Source: Dromaius novaehollandiae
Lineage: Eukaryota > Chordata > Aves > Casuariiformes > Dromaiidae
Length of the DNA: 64,000 bases
Assembly (NCBI RefSeq): GCF_036370855.1
Contig: NC_088099.1
Span: 77,665,218-77,729,217 of the forward strand
Reading direction: 5' to 3'
Part shown: piece after piece, positions 25,801 to 34,900 of the stretch
Layout: each line of letters starts with the position of its first letter
Position numbering within the stretch: the stretch's first letter is position 1
Notes under the pieces: generated by a model
Seen by the model: only the letters and a program-made list of their open reading frames with translations
Told to the model about the DNA's origin: nothing
Databases searched by the model: none
Position numbers and translations under genes: made by a program

Positions 25801-26795
25801 CGCCATCCCTGGGGCCATTTCTGCAAAGCTCCTTTCCCAGCCAAATCAGCCCCCAGTGTAACTGGGAGACTTTGCAGATTTTTGTACTTCTGTCATTAGC
25901 TCAGGAACAATTTATGTCATGGAAGGGGATTTCTTTTTCATTTGTTCTTGCTCCTAGATGGTGTAGCTGTTGTAGTACTATCCTTCATCCCCCCAAAAGT
26001 TGCTTGACATAGTCTTTATGCTCCAAAGTGGCTCATAAGTCAGGAGAGTGATTTTATAGGTAGGTTCTCCTCGAGGAAAAAAAAAAAAATCTCTGCAATG
26101 CCTAAGTGTGCTTTAGCAGAAGAAGGTGAGACAGAAAGCCTGATACAGGGCACTGTGAGATAGATAGACAGATATGCATATAGCTGTGTAAAAGTATTTT
26201 TATATATATTGATTGCTGATGCTTCAGTCCAAAAATTGATTAAAAAGTAAATTTATACACTAAACAGTAGTAACAACCCCTACAGTCAGAGCACGCACCA
26301 GTCCAGAATCACAGACCAGTGAGTAGTTTGAAACACACACCATTAGCACTGGTGAGAAGCAGTATCTAATGACTGTGGACATAAAGAAAGACTTTGCAGC
26401 ATACCCGAGTTCTATGTCCTAAACTCCTAATTAGAGCTTTCTGACCCTCCAGGATTATTCAGCTGTGCTGCAGAAGAAGGCTAGCAGTCCAATACATAGA
26501 AGCAGAAGCAGAACTGAAAACTAAATTGAAAACCTTTGCAAATCTTGCAACTGATGCTGAGATTCAAGCACAAAGAAGGAAACTGAGGAGCCCTGCCAAA
26601 TATGACAGAAAGCATTTGCCAAAAACCAAGAGTGGCTGTTTACAGGAAGAATCTAGAGCATTATTAAGTAATGTCACAGTTACAGAAACATCAACACCCT
26701 TTGGTTCAGATCACTTCCCTGACTATACTTGGCCAAATAAAGTAGAAACCAGCTTTGAGGAAGGCATATCAGAGACTACTTTGGGAGAAGAATAA
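1069..26795 (+). CDS. ZPBP/Sp38-family membrane protein, whole gene (10 coding exons, introns included)
   Basis: Joined exons 1069-1150, 8708-8884, 9250-9375, 11057-11197, 14339-14554, 17223-17272, 19647-19809, 23234-23395, 23977-24049 and 26453-26795 give 1,533 nt, 510 residues plus stop, with matching phase at every junction. Layout: hydrophobic signal peptide 1-28; Ig-like part 87-176 (Cys102, Trp119, Cys155 of the YTC motif); helical Sp38 region 176-247; a short Cys-rich piece 248-262; a PGF/ECC segment 285-321; an ephrin-receptor-like Cys module 321-371; transmembrane helix about 376-401; CC-RRR juxtamembrane site; basic tail to 510. N-glycosylation sequons lie at N84, N257, N307 and N310. 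ZPBP and ZPBP2 are acrosomal matrix proteins needed for acrosome shape and zona binding. The residue pattern follows them through the CC-x-x-C motif, then diverges by adding the extra module, helix and tail. The role is probably on sperm; this is inferred from family only. Confidence 0.85.
1848..1881. repeat. Poly-T tract
   Basis: An uninterrupted run of 34 T bases in intron 1. It is a low-complexity tract, probably length-variable. Confidence 0.95.
4490..4640. repeat. AT-rich low-complexity segment
   Basis: Almost pure A/T with repeated ATAT, ACATAT and TATATAC motifs, able to form short hairpins such as around ACATATGTATATATACATAT. It is not a clean microsatellite. Confidence 0.7.
7440..8000 (-). 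mobile_element. Degenerate CR1-type fragment (tentative)
   Basis: The order of blocks (a 'ctttcagtctttccttacaggtc' block, an 'aatggggtgcccgagtctagaca' block, a 'ctgtgtgcaaattttatttt' block) resembles the reverse complement of the ancient CR1 reverse-transcriptase 3' region found across amniotes. It is heavily decayed and has no open frame. Boundaries and family are uncertain. Confidence 0.4.
8708..8884 (+). CDS. ZPBP-like exon 2 (N-terminal linker)
   Basis: The exon follows the acceptor TTAGCAG and ends before GTAAGC; it is in phase 1 on both sides. It encodes residues 28-87, a hydrophilic, proline-containing segment after signal cleavage, with one N-glycosylation sequon (N84, NST). This segment is the least family-like part of the protein. 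Confidence 0.8.
9250..9375 (+). CDS. ZPBP-like exon 3 (Ig-like domain, first half)
   Basis: Acceptor TTTTTAG, donor GTAATT, phase 1/1. Encodes residues 87-129 with the pattern VYVPINS...LILKC (Cys102) and QWVGP (Trp119), i.e. the B-strand cysteine and core tryptophan of an Ig-like fold. The same arrangement opens the Sp38 domain of ZPBP proteins. Confidence 0.88.
9376..11056 (+). other. ZPBP-like intron 3
   Basis: GTAATT to TTTCTAG. Purine-rich A/G sequence occupies about 9890-10150. No gene or identifiable mobile element was seen. Confidence 0.6.
11057..11197 (+). CDS. ZPBP-like exon 4 (Ig-like domain, second half)
   Basis: Encodes residues 129-176: [11 protein letters not shown], then [10 protein letters not shown], the F-strand Y-x-C signature (Cys155), and a third cysteine at 171. 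The exon ends ATCTATG followed by GCAAGT. This is a GC donor, and only this cut keeps the frame into exon 5 (giving MIY-V-YHK). The nearby GT at 11202 would run into a stop after joining. Confidence 0.87.
11198..14338 (+). other. ZPBP-like intron 4 (GC-AG class)
   Basis: Starts GCAAGTAAAG and ends TTTTTTACAG. Apart from A/T-rich unique sequence and short A runs I see no embedded gene or clear repeat. Confidence 0.6.
14339..14554 (+). CDS. ZPBP-like exon 5 (Sp38 helical region)
   Basis: Encodes residues 176-247. The motifs YHKPGES, SETCET-like cysteine (SCETS), [12 protein letters not shown] and [14 protein letters not shown] follow the ZPBP order Y-x-x-P...PCN...FEKKLLQIL...LSCEI...SECH, with cysteines at matching places. 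The donor is GTAAGA at 14555. This exon gave the firmest family identification. Confidence 0.9.
14555..17222 (+). other. ZPBP-like intron 5
   Basis: GTAAGA to CATTTACAG. It contains a 17-base A run near 14959. No gene was recognised; the open frames here lack coding character. Confidence 0.6.
17223..17272 (+). CDS. ZPBP-like exon 6 (short Cys-rich exon)
   Basis: A 50-nt exon after ATTTACAG encoding residues 248-264, [17 protein letters not shown], with three cysteines and a sequon at N257. It corresponds to the short cysteine segment after the helical region in ZPBP. The donor AAG|GTGCAA has a GT but poor bases at positions +3 to +6. It is accepted because the phase (0) fits exon 7 and the domain order is preserved. 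Confidence 0.75.
17273..19646 (+). other. ZPBP-like intron 6
   Basis: Contains a minus-strand CR1 insertion at about 18075-18800 and otherwise unremarkable AT-rich sequence. The acceptor is CTACTTTTAG. Confidence 0.65.
18075..18800 (-). mobile_element. CR1 LINE fragment, antisense
   Basis: Begins with the reverse complement of a CR1 3' end ('tagaataattcaggttggaa', 'gggacctctggaggtcaccc') and continues through the usual 3' UTR and ORF2 C-terminal blocks ('tgttagcctctcctcctggg'). It is 5' truncated, and the left boundary in element orientation (near 18,800) is approximate. Confidence 0.85.
19647..19809 (+). CDS. ZPBP-like exon 7 (PGF/ECC segment)
   Basis: Encodes residues 265-319: IHQFLRVL, then [21 protein letters not shown] and STVCTECC. 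The order Y-I-x-G-x-L...C-x-P-G-[FY]-G...C-x-x-CC matches the same stretch of ZPBP. Two sequons, N307 and N310. The acceptor is TTTTAG (phase 0), the donor GTAAGT at 19810 (phase 1). Confidence 0.9.
19810..23233 (+). other. ZPBP-like intron 7
   Basis: GTAAGT to TTTTTTTATAG. Unique AT-rich sequence; no gene, RNA or clear mobile element was recognised. Confidence 0.55.
23234..23395 (+). CDS. ZPBP-like exon 8 (ephrin-receptor-like Cys module)
   Basis: Encodes residues 319-373. [20 protein letters not shown] is followed by a [11 protein letters not shown] segment and GAKTASDC, the repeat pattern of the GCC2/GCC3 (ephrin-receptor-like) family. The first half continues the CC-x-x-C-x-PG ending of ZPBP proteins; the second CPPG unit is extra. 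The acceptor is TAGTAG, so the start may be 23234 (I-A-C) or 23237 (T-C). The first keeps the CC-x-x-C spacing. Donor GTAAGT at 23396. Confidence 0.9.
23977..24049 (+). CDS. ZPBP-like exon 9 (transmembrane helix)
   Basis: Acceptor TTTTTCAG; encodes residues 373-397 with the hydrophobic run [20 protein letters not shown]. The donor GTAAGA begins at 24050 (phase 2) and joins to exon 10 to continue [10 protein letters not shown]. If unspliced, the frame stops at once with TAA (24051-24053), which would give a tail-less 397-residue form. Confidence 0.85.
24465..24470 (+). terminator. Possible intronic poly(A) signal
   Basis: AATAAA lying 412 bases past the in-frame TAA of unspliced exon 9, followed by an A-rich stretch. 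It could polyadenylate a tail-less isoform. A lone hexamer in AT-rich DNA is weak evidence. Confidence 0.3.
25430..25870 (-). mobile_element. CR1 LINE fragment, antisense
   Basis: The minus strand reads a CR1 ORF2 C-terminal piece ([20 protein letters not shown] and [13 protein letters not shown] motifs) followed by the 3' UTR region ('cagctctcgcagcctgtcct' on plus). Both ends are truncated; it sits inside ZPBP-like intron 9. Confidence 0.88.
26453..26795 (+). CDS. ZPBP-like exon 10 (cytoplasmic tail, stop)
   Basis: Acceptor TTTCTGACCCTCCAG at 26452. In phase with exon 9 it reads [14 protein letters not shown], a helix end followed by a cysteine pair (possible palmitoylation) and a basic stop-transfer cluster. 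A charged, helix-prone stretch ([26 protein letters not shown]), a basic segment and an acidic C-terminus ending TTLGEE then TAA follow. An open frame of 114 codons directly behind a good acceptor, continuing the membrane topology, argues for a real exon. No known domain was recognised in the tail. Confidence 0.82.
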
Positions 26796-26796
26796 A
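26791..26796 (+). terminator. AATAAA overlapping the stop codon
   Basis: The hexamer AATAAA overlaps the TAA stop of the ZPBP-like gene. If used, the 3' UTR would be only a few tens of bases. Other A-rich near-matches lie further downstream, so the true poly(A) site is undecided. Confidence 0.3.
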
Positions 26797-29700
26797 TTAA
26801 TTCTGTTTTAAAAACAGGTCTGATTACTGGACATTTGTTAATACAATGAGTTGGAAAGTAGTTTAGAGGTTTAAAGAATATATAATAGTATGGTTCTGAT
26901 CATCTATTGGAAAATTTAAGGTTAAAAAAAAAAATCTCTCTTTATATACATGATGCATTATATCTTGCATCATCAAGAAAGCCTATCTTTTATTTTATGT
27001 TGTGAGCACTGCAGGAAAAAAAATTAATGAGCTTTTACTCTTTAAACATTTTACTATTGTCCTTCAGGTAAGTCTCCTTCAAAATGTCTAGCATGAATCT
27101 GGTTTTGACCATGACTTTGTTCCTGTTGAAGAAGGGTGAGTTCAATGCAGTTCAGTTTTGTAACAGTCATGTGCTAAATCCAGATGTGCTTAAAATATAC
27201 CAAACTGTTTCTAAATATAAGTAGCCAGTACTTTGAGAATAATGGACTAATGTAAGAGTTTTTATTTTTTTCCTACTATCACTGTACAGTCTAAGTAGAA
27301 GATAAAGAATATATTGATTGTAAAAGCTGATGCTATGTTATGCCTGCAGAAGGATATTTTATCTTTCATAATTTAAATGAAAATTATATCCAACTGGAGA
27401 GTATTAAAATATATTTAAATGCTTTAATATATGTATCGTAAAAAAGACTGTCTAAAGTGGGAAACATTAGTTTTTTTATATCTCATTTTGAAAAAATGAT
27501 AAAATTAAATGAATGCTAACAGTGTTCATATGATAAAATCTGAAAACAATTCAAAAAGCCAAAATTTTCAAAGTACTGCAGCTAAAACTAGATCTTTAAT
27601 GCACATACATCTAGATTTTTCCATTTAGCAGTGTATGTATTACGCACATTAAAATTAAGATAGTTTTTGGTCTATTTGATGTTTCATCAATGGTCAAAGT
27701 AATCACATTTGCTTTACGTACCACACCAATCATACACAATCATAATAATGCAAGTGTTGATAGCATTGAATCTGTATAGAACTGATCAGCCTCAAATATA
27801 ATAAGAGACTTTACCTCCATGCCATAAAACACCAAATATGAGGCCCCCCCATTTACTATTTCGATGCTAATGAAAGTGTACCATTTTTACTGTAGTGTGG
27901 TAAGTCACAGAAAGCTTTTAGATCTTGGAAACATTCAAGGAGGGTTTTTGGCTGTTTTTAGACTATTTGTCTTATGCCCTGCACTCTGCAAGGACTTGTG
28001 GCCTAGAAAGGAGCGGGAGAAAGAGCCCAAAGCAAGCAGTTGACTCCAAACGTTTACCAAGAAGGCAGAACACCTTAGAAGTGGTAGGTGGAGCCACTGT
28101 TAGCTATTACAGTTGCAACCTGCATTCAGTCTACATGAACAGCTGGAGCTACTGGTCTAACTGTATAAAAACACCAGTTATTCAAAGAATATGTTGGAAG
28201 TTGAATTCAAGTCTAGCAGGACAGTGGCAAATAAATGAATCCCAGTAAGAAAAAAGTAGCATTTGAAATAAGTCTAACTCATTTGACTAGAGGAAGTCAT
28301 CATATAGTCCAGACTTCTGTTATGAACATCTAGGCCACAGTTTGGCAAAGAAGTACCCACACTTCAGTTTGCTCTCAGTAAATACTCCTAGGGCTTCCTA
28401 GAAATAGTGACAGTGTTGAAAAAGAAGCTTTGAAATATGCTTAACATGTGAAAGAAAGACCTAGAAAAGCATCATAAAGCTCAACATGGATGTATAAACA
28501 ATGCATTACTTTTCAATCAAGATACATACACGCACAACTCCAATTTACGACATTAGGTAAAGTAGCATAAAACTAGAACATGAATGAAGAGCAAGCTATT
28601 ATCCTCTCTGAAAAACCAGAAATCCCAACTCCTACTGGAACCAAAACTCATCAGAAATGTAGGCCAGGAATCCCTTGCTTTGTCCTACTTGCTCTGATAT
28701 TTGCCCCCTTCAGTTATCCACTCCTAAGGGCATACAGACTCTGCTGGTGCCTATCCCTTGCTGCCACCCTGTTGAGAAGAGCCAAATTAAACAAAATGGA
28801 AACAGAACCGAAGCACCTCTCTCTAGAGCAAACTATTGACATTAACTCTAGCTTTCTACAGAGAAGAAAATAATGCTTTGTAAATGTGTCAGCTGGGTCA
28901 TGTTATAAAAACAACAGAAGGAATCTTGTGCTTCTTTGAAGTGGCTTTATGCTGTCTCCAGTCTTTCTTAAGCCAACCCAGATTATCACTCAGATGGTGA
29001 CAGACTGTTATTAGCCCTTAGCTGGAAAGCTCATCAGAAACCTGTATCAAATTTCTCTCCCTTGCATTCAAATTTCATAACTTGCAAGTAAAATTGGACT
29101 CTGTTTCTTCCATCTTTTCTCCTAGTTCCTTTGAATTCAAAACTGATAAATGAATCATTTCTTCATTCTTTTGAAGGTGTCATAGGTCTTGTGAAAACCT
29201 AGAAAATATTTAAGTAGTTTTGTTCCTAAGCCCTGTATGCTTCTGCTGCTGGACTTACGTTCAAGAATTTAGGATAATAAGCTCATTGGTTCTGTATGTA
29301 TTTATTATAGCCATTCAAGGATCTTCAAGGGGGGATTTAACATAACCTCTCAAGGATCTTCACTGTTTTATTGTCCAGCAAGTACTGAACATTCACATGT
29401 GACTGCAAAAATCTCTATGATTAAATTCTGCTTTTTCCAGATTCTTAATTCATCATATAAGTCAAGGGAACATGTTTTTGTATGGTCTTTCACTGAATAA
29501 TATCTTCATGGCTGTATAAAAACAGAATTACCACAATACATTCTGTTCCATAAAAAGGTATGTTTTAAAGGTCTCAACTTTCTATTTGTTCACACTTTTG
29601 GCATATATATCTTTTAAAACATCTATAATTCCCCACATTATAGGAAGCAGTAGATTGTTTCAGCTAAATGTTAAGCAAGCTAACAGTCTAAATGTTTAAA

Positions 29701-30635
29701 AGATGCTTGTTTACAATCTGGAAAAAATAAGGAATTCAATACATCTTCTCAATTGCTTGAAGTTTCTAGGGAGAAGTCCAAAGATCTAAACCATTTAAGT
29801 TTGAACAACTTTTCAAATGCATTATATTCTTGTGTCCAACTTTCTTATGAATACATGGAAGAAATCTCAGGAACAGATGTATTATCAGCATATTCAATAA
29901 GTTCTTTGTATTTCACGATTATGTGCATCAGTCTTCCTGGAGACATTTGGTGAGAATGCTTACGAAGATCAACTGCATCTGCACTTGTTTACCGTAAGTA
30001 AACAGAAACATATAGAGTAGAACAACACAAAATATAAAACTGAGTGCTCTTCACTCAGTAGGAGACAACAACAATGCGATACGCATGCTTAGAAAAACAC
30101 CTGAAGGAGTTTTCAGAGAAACTCCCACTGCGGACTGAAGTCAATGGGATGGTTTGCAGGTATGCACATGGAGCCACTCCGTTTGCTCTGGAGGAGGTTG
30201 AGCCTTAGAGCTTAGGTACAAAATAAGATATTAATTCTATCTGTAACATTTGTGCAGATTTCCAGCTGATGGTGAGAGAAGTCTCTTCCAAATCAAAACT
30301 GTGGATGACTATAACTGTACAAAGAGGAACCCATAAAAATATCTAGAACGTTCTTCTCTAGTTAATTGAGTCTGACACTCATGGCATAAATTTATATGCA
30401 TATGACATTACATAACGATTTGGTTAAAAAAATGTCAAAACAAAACAACCACTGAAATTTACTTTCTTTGGCAAGATTTGACTATATAAGCCACAAAAGC
30501 ATGTAATTGCAGTTAGTTCCAAGCATTGTATTTGAAACAAAACAAAAGAAAGAAAAACGTACACTGTACTGCAGAGAGAATATTATAAAGTTACAGACAT
30601 TCATGTATAAGGGCAAACAACCAAAAAAGTTTTTT
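26797..30635. other. Intergenic region between convergent genes
   Basis: Sequence between the end of the ZPBP-like gene and the probable RECK 3' UTR. The open frames here (for example near 27925-28248 and 28580-28873) have no recognisable domains or splice support. A signal-peptide-like 52-nt piece at 27084-27135 is followed by GTGAGT but has no partner exon that I can find. Confidence 0.55.
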
Positions 30636-30641
30636 TTTATT
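30636..30641 (-). terminator. Candidate RECK poly(A) signal
   Basis: TTTATT on plus is AATAAA on minus, about 1.08 kb past the RECK stop. The intervening AT-rich sequence would be the 3' UTR. Several other AT-rich near-hexamers exist, so this is only one candidate. Confidence 0.3.
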
Positions 30642-31715
30642 AAAATAAAAAGCTTTAATACCTTTGCATTGAAAAGAATTAGCAGAAAATAATTGCTACA
30701 GACATGCTACAGTAACATGTACATTATTCAGTATGTTCAAAAAAATTTCAGTGCTTTCTTTCATAGTTCAGCATTTTGGCAAAAATAAGTTTTTCCTGTA
30801 TATACTTCAAAAGTTGGCTATGATAATACTGATATAAAATACTTCATGTAGACTAAGGTCAGGTGCATAAAATACAGTAAGTAATAAAACATACTGTTCA
30901 TATAGACATTTAAACATATTTAAAGAATAAATTTCATTAGATAACATGCAAATACTGCAATATTTAAAATGACACTTAAATATAGATACTGAGATTCTTT
31001 ATAATTTTGCATCCAATAAGAGATTCTGAAATGTACAAAACTATAAAAATGAATGAATTTCTTCACTCAAGTAAGGTACTAGTATAAAGCTTGATTGTCA
31101 TTTTACAAGCATTGAGCCCAATGTCCTGCAAATCTTCACTAGTCCAAGTAAAGATATTTACCCAAGGTAGTTTACTGAAATAGGCCAGGGCTATTAACTT
31201 TTCTTCATAATAAAATAAGAAAGTATATTTACATGAGAATAAACTCTTAAATTTTTGGTAAGGTAATTAAGTAGCAGCAATTTGTTTCTTCCACAAATGA
31301 TGTTTAAAATAGGTGCATGCCTTTCATTTTCATTGATATTAATTTGAATAATACAAAACTAACATTTTGCAGTAAACTCAACACACTATTTGTTCATTGA
31401 CGAAAAAGCTTGTCGTATCCCTCCTTGCAAAAATCATAAATCCATAATGTCAGACTCTTCCAGATTATTTTTATGGTTACAAAATCAACGGAAAACAATT
31501 TAATTGTGCTTAAACAAACATCTGACTAGTGATGAATAGAAGAACCATCTTTCACATTATTCCAAATACTCTTAGTTCTTCACTGAAAGATATTAGTACA
31601 TCAGATTTTCTGGAATCTGACATATTTTTGTTTTCTGATTCAGTGAAGATATCAACACTTTGGAATGTCCTTCACAATATAAGAAATGCAATACATATGC
31701 ACACTTTCTAAGCAG

Positions 31716-31931
31716 TTATGTATAATATATTAATGTTAAAAAGGTGAATACAAAGCTTATGAACAGGGAGTGCAGGACAGGCACGACTTTAACAGAAGGA
31801 GAAGTAACGCTAAGTGAAACTTGTACTTGAGATGCGATTAGAGCTGATAGTGGCACATGAGATGCTAATGTTGGACTGTCCGAATTTATCAGTGACTCTA
31901 TCTTTTCCGCTTCTTTATTGCAGGCTTCAAT
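31716..31931 (-). CDS. RECK: RECK last coding exon (GPI signal, stop)
   Basis: Reads [20 protein letters not shown], then [16 protein letters not shown], and ends in a hydrophobic tail ([16 protein letters not shown]) before TAA at 31716-31718. The first part matches RECK closely. The last residues are the GPI-attachment signal, which is normally poorly conserved. Acceptor CCTAG on the minus strand, phase 0. Confidence 0.96.
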   Translation of the reverse strand: MEACNKEAEKIESLINSDSPTLASHVPLSALIASQVQVSLSVTSPSVKVVPVLHSLFISFVFTFLTLIYYT

Positions 31932-34900
31932 CTAGGAAAAAAGTTACTATTACTTCTCACCATGTAAAATGCTAATGAAAAAGTGTTACTAGACAGCAAA
32001 ATTTAGGAAGGAATATCTGAATTATTCCAGTCAACATGTAAGATTTATATCAGTGTTTTGGAGTGGTCCTTAAAAGCCATTGAAACTCTTATCATTATCA
32101 CTTTGGTACTATGAAAACTACTCTTGAAGCCCTGAGCAGTAGCAAAAGGAAAAGAGTGAAGCTCCATTCAAATTATCATGGATGATGTGTTTTGAATGTT
32201 GATGCTAAAAAGCTCACAGTAAATTATAACTAGAAGCAAATAAATATCTCTAAAACTGAGGATTTCCTCTCTGATTGACCAAAATACTGTCTTGAGATCT
32301 GCAATAATGGAAAATCAGGATTTTCTGCTTACTGGGATTTTTCTTCCAAATCAGGAATAACTGATGCCATTTATGGGAAAGGATAGAAGAATGAAAATAA
32401 TAGGAAAACCTGAGCAAACACAATATCTCATTTTTTCCCCCATATACCTGTTGATTTGATGATAATTTTGAATTTATATTAGAAAATCCAATTTACCACC
32501 TCAACTACTACTGCATTCCAGGAATCAATTTAGTATTAATCCTCTTTACAGCTCTGGACACTGCCTCTGGTGAAGGTTTTTTAACCTGCCAGGCTTAATA
32601 TCTGGAGCCTTGAAAGCAAGGAGTTCCAATTCTCTAAGAGCAGCAGCTCCCCCTCATTTCACAGGGACAGAGTCCTCTTGTCCCCAGGGGTCTGGCAGGA
32701 CCTGCTGCAGGCTGGTCGACAGCTGATCAGATTGGCAATGCTCAAGACCTCATGCCCTAAGTTCTGGTAACATTTTGGGCTATTGATGTTAAAGAAGGAG
32801 ATACAATTTGGAGCTGAGTTGGATGTAACAGGGTTGCTCCAGTAGTAGCGGGAAAGCAAACAAACATTGTATCTACTTAAGAAACAACTGCCTTAGTTTG
32901 ATACTAAAACTCACAAAGTTTATGGCAGTGATTCTATCAGTTTGTATTATACTATTTTTATATATATATATGAATATATATACACACACACACATGTATA
33001 TACATACTATACCTAGCCCATCCCAGAAGTAATACTGAGTATGCAAAATTAGGCTATAGAAATAAAAAGGAAATGGGAAGCAGCTTTTAATATAAACCAA
33101 ACAACAAGGAAATGAACCTGCCTGACTTCTATTTGTATTGTAAAAGGATAAGAGAGAAACTGTGGGCCTGTTTTCTCCTCTTCCTTTTCTTCTCAAAGCT
33201 AAATTTTTTATTTTAAAGTAGAGTGCATCAATATACAAATTAGCAGAATGAGCCAGTCAGAGCACCTAATCCCCAAAGGGATTTCATTATAAAATGCCAT
33301 CAGCAGGGCAAAGCAAGACTATCAGAAAAAACTATAAAATGGCAAGGAATTGTTTTCTTCTTAAGATGAAGATTTCCTCCCTGGTCTTTCACAGCTTTTA
33401 CAAGCAGAAACTAAAAATGAAGCAAGAGCTCCAGGATAACAAAAAATGCAGTACATAACCAAAACCTTGTTTTTATTGCTCTGAAACACTCCTAGGAAAA
33501 TAATATTAAAACTTTGACCTGCATTTATTGGTTTATGTTTAGAGTTTAGTACTGTCAGCTTTATGTGCTTGTTTGCTGGCACGAACTAGCTATGACACTT
33601 CCTTTTTAAAATCACAACAGTGTCATTCCATAATATATTTATGTCATTCAATAATATATTTATGTTCATCAGCTTACATTTGCTGCTATTTTAGCCACAG
33701 AAAGTTGAAGGTTCTGCCTTTATTCATTTTAAAACTAAAATGACACTATTCTGTCATTGGCATTAGCTTTCAATTTACGGTTGTTTCTCTTTGCTCTGCC
33801 CTGTAGGCTCCTTCAGCTCATCCTTCTAATTACCCACATTAAAAGCCTCTTACCAAAAGAGCAGGATTCTCAAAACACATTTTACTTTCCATAATACTAG
33901 TTATTTGGACCCAAGTCACTAGTGAAACCCTAGTGTATTCAGCACATGGCAAAAAGACCAATTTATTGTTTTCAATACAGCTGATTTAAAGTCAAGTGTA
34001 CATGTATGGAAACAAAGTATATCCATACTGGGTAAATAAAATAACAATATAGTCTACCTGCAATGGTTTGGGGTTCTGATCCACAGGAATGATGAGAATC
34101 ACAATTTCAGATTCTATACTTAAGTATCCAAACACATCACATTGCGGCACTGAAACATGCAGGCGGATTTTGTCAAGTATGTCAAGTATAGTAATTGGCT
34201 TTTTATTTGTTACCTGGAAGAAAACAAAGAACTTCATGGATCGTGTGATATTAGGCAAAATTACATTTCTCCTCTTCAGTTTTAACAACTTGATAACATG
34301 CTATAAAATTAGCTTTAACCATTAAACTAGTCAACACTAAACTATAGCAAGCAAATGTGAAAGGAAGAGAGGAAAAAAAATGAATAACTTCCTAAATTAA
34401 CCATGGCTTTGATGTGTGTTGTCCTCGCCCCCGTGGTTGGTATGCGTATCTATCATGTACCTCAGAATAATCTAACGGGTTGTGTGTCACAGCTGTTGTA
34501 CTCCCATGCTGGGAAAGAACAGGCAGAGCAACCTACCAATTTTTTGGCATTGCTTCTCCCATTACAGAATCCAAGTGTTCCAGAAATCACCAGAAATGAA
34601 GAGCAACAAATCATGGGCTTTGTGAAGACATACATATGACTACATACATGAACATGTGACATTTCAAAAGCACCACCTAACTGCCAGGTAAATAAATTTT
34701 TCTCTTAAAATTCTTGTCTCTGTGTCTGACAAAAAAATTGATGTAGATAGTCTGTTTAAGGACTTCCACACAGCTGTCTGAAGAGAAGAACGTTAGTACA
34801 GGTATTACATTCAGTATAGCTTTGAGTCCAACTGATGTGTGAAGTGTCAGTTCTTCACATGGAAGCTGAAAACTCTACTTAGATCCTTGTCAAACAAGTA

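Larger units (their letters stand above)
24050..26452 (+). other. ZPBP-like intron 9
   Basis: GTAAGA to CTGACCCTCCAG. It holds an AATAAA at 24465-24470 that could end a short transcript, a CR1 fragment at about 25430-25870, and a short TCTCTCTC/GAGAGAGA inverted repeat at 25374-25390 beside it. Confidence 0.7.

Noticed and set aside
27925-28248. A 107-codon plus frame in the intergenic region
   Set aside because: No domain, no splice context and no continuity with neighbours; composition is as expected by chance.
32530-32860. GC-richer segment in the last RECK intron
   Set aside because: No match to a repeat I recognise and no splice-flanked frame; left undescribed apart from composition.
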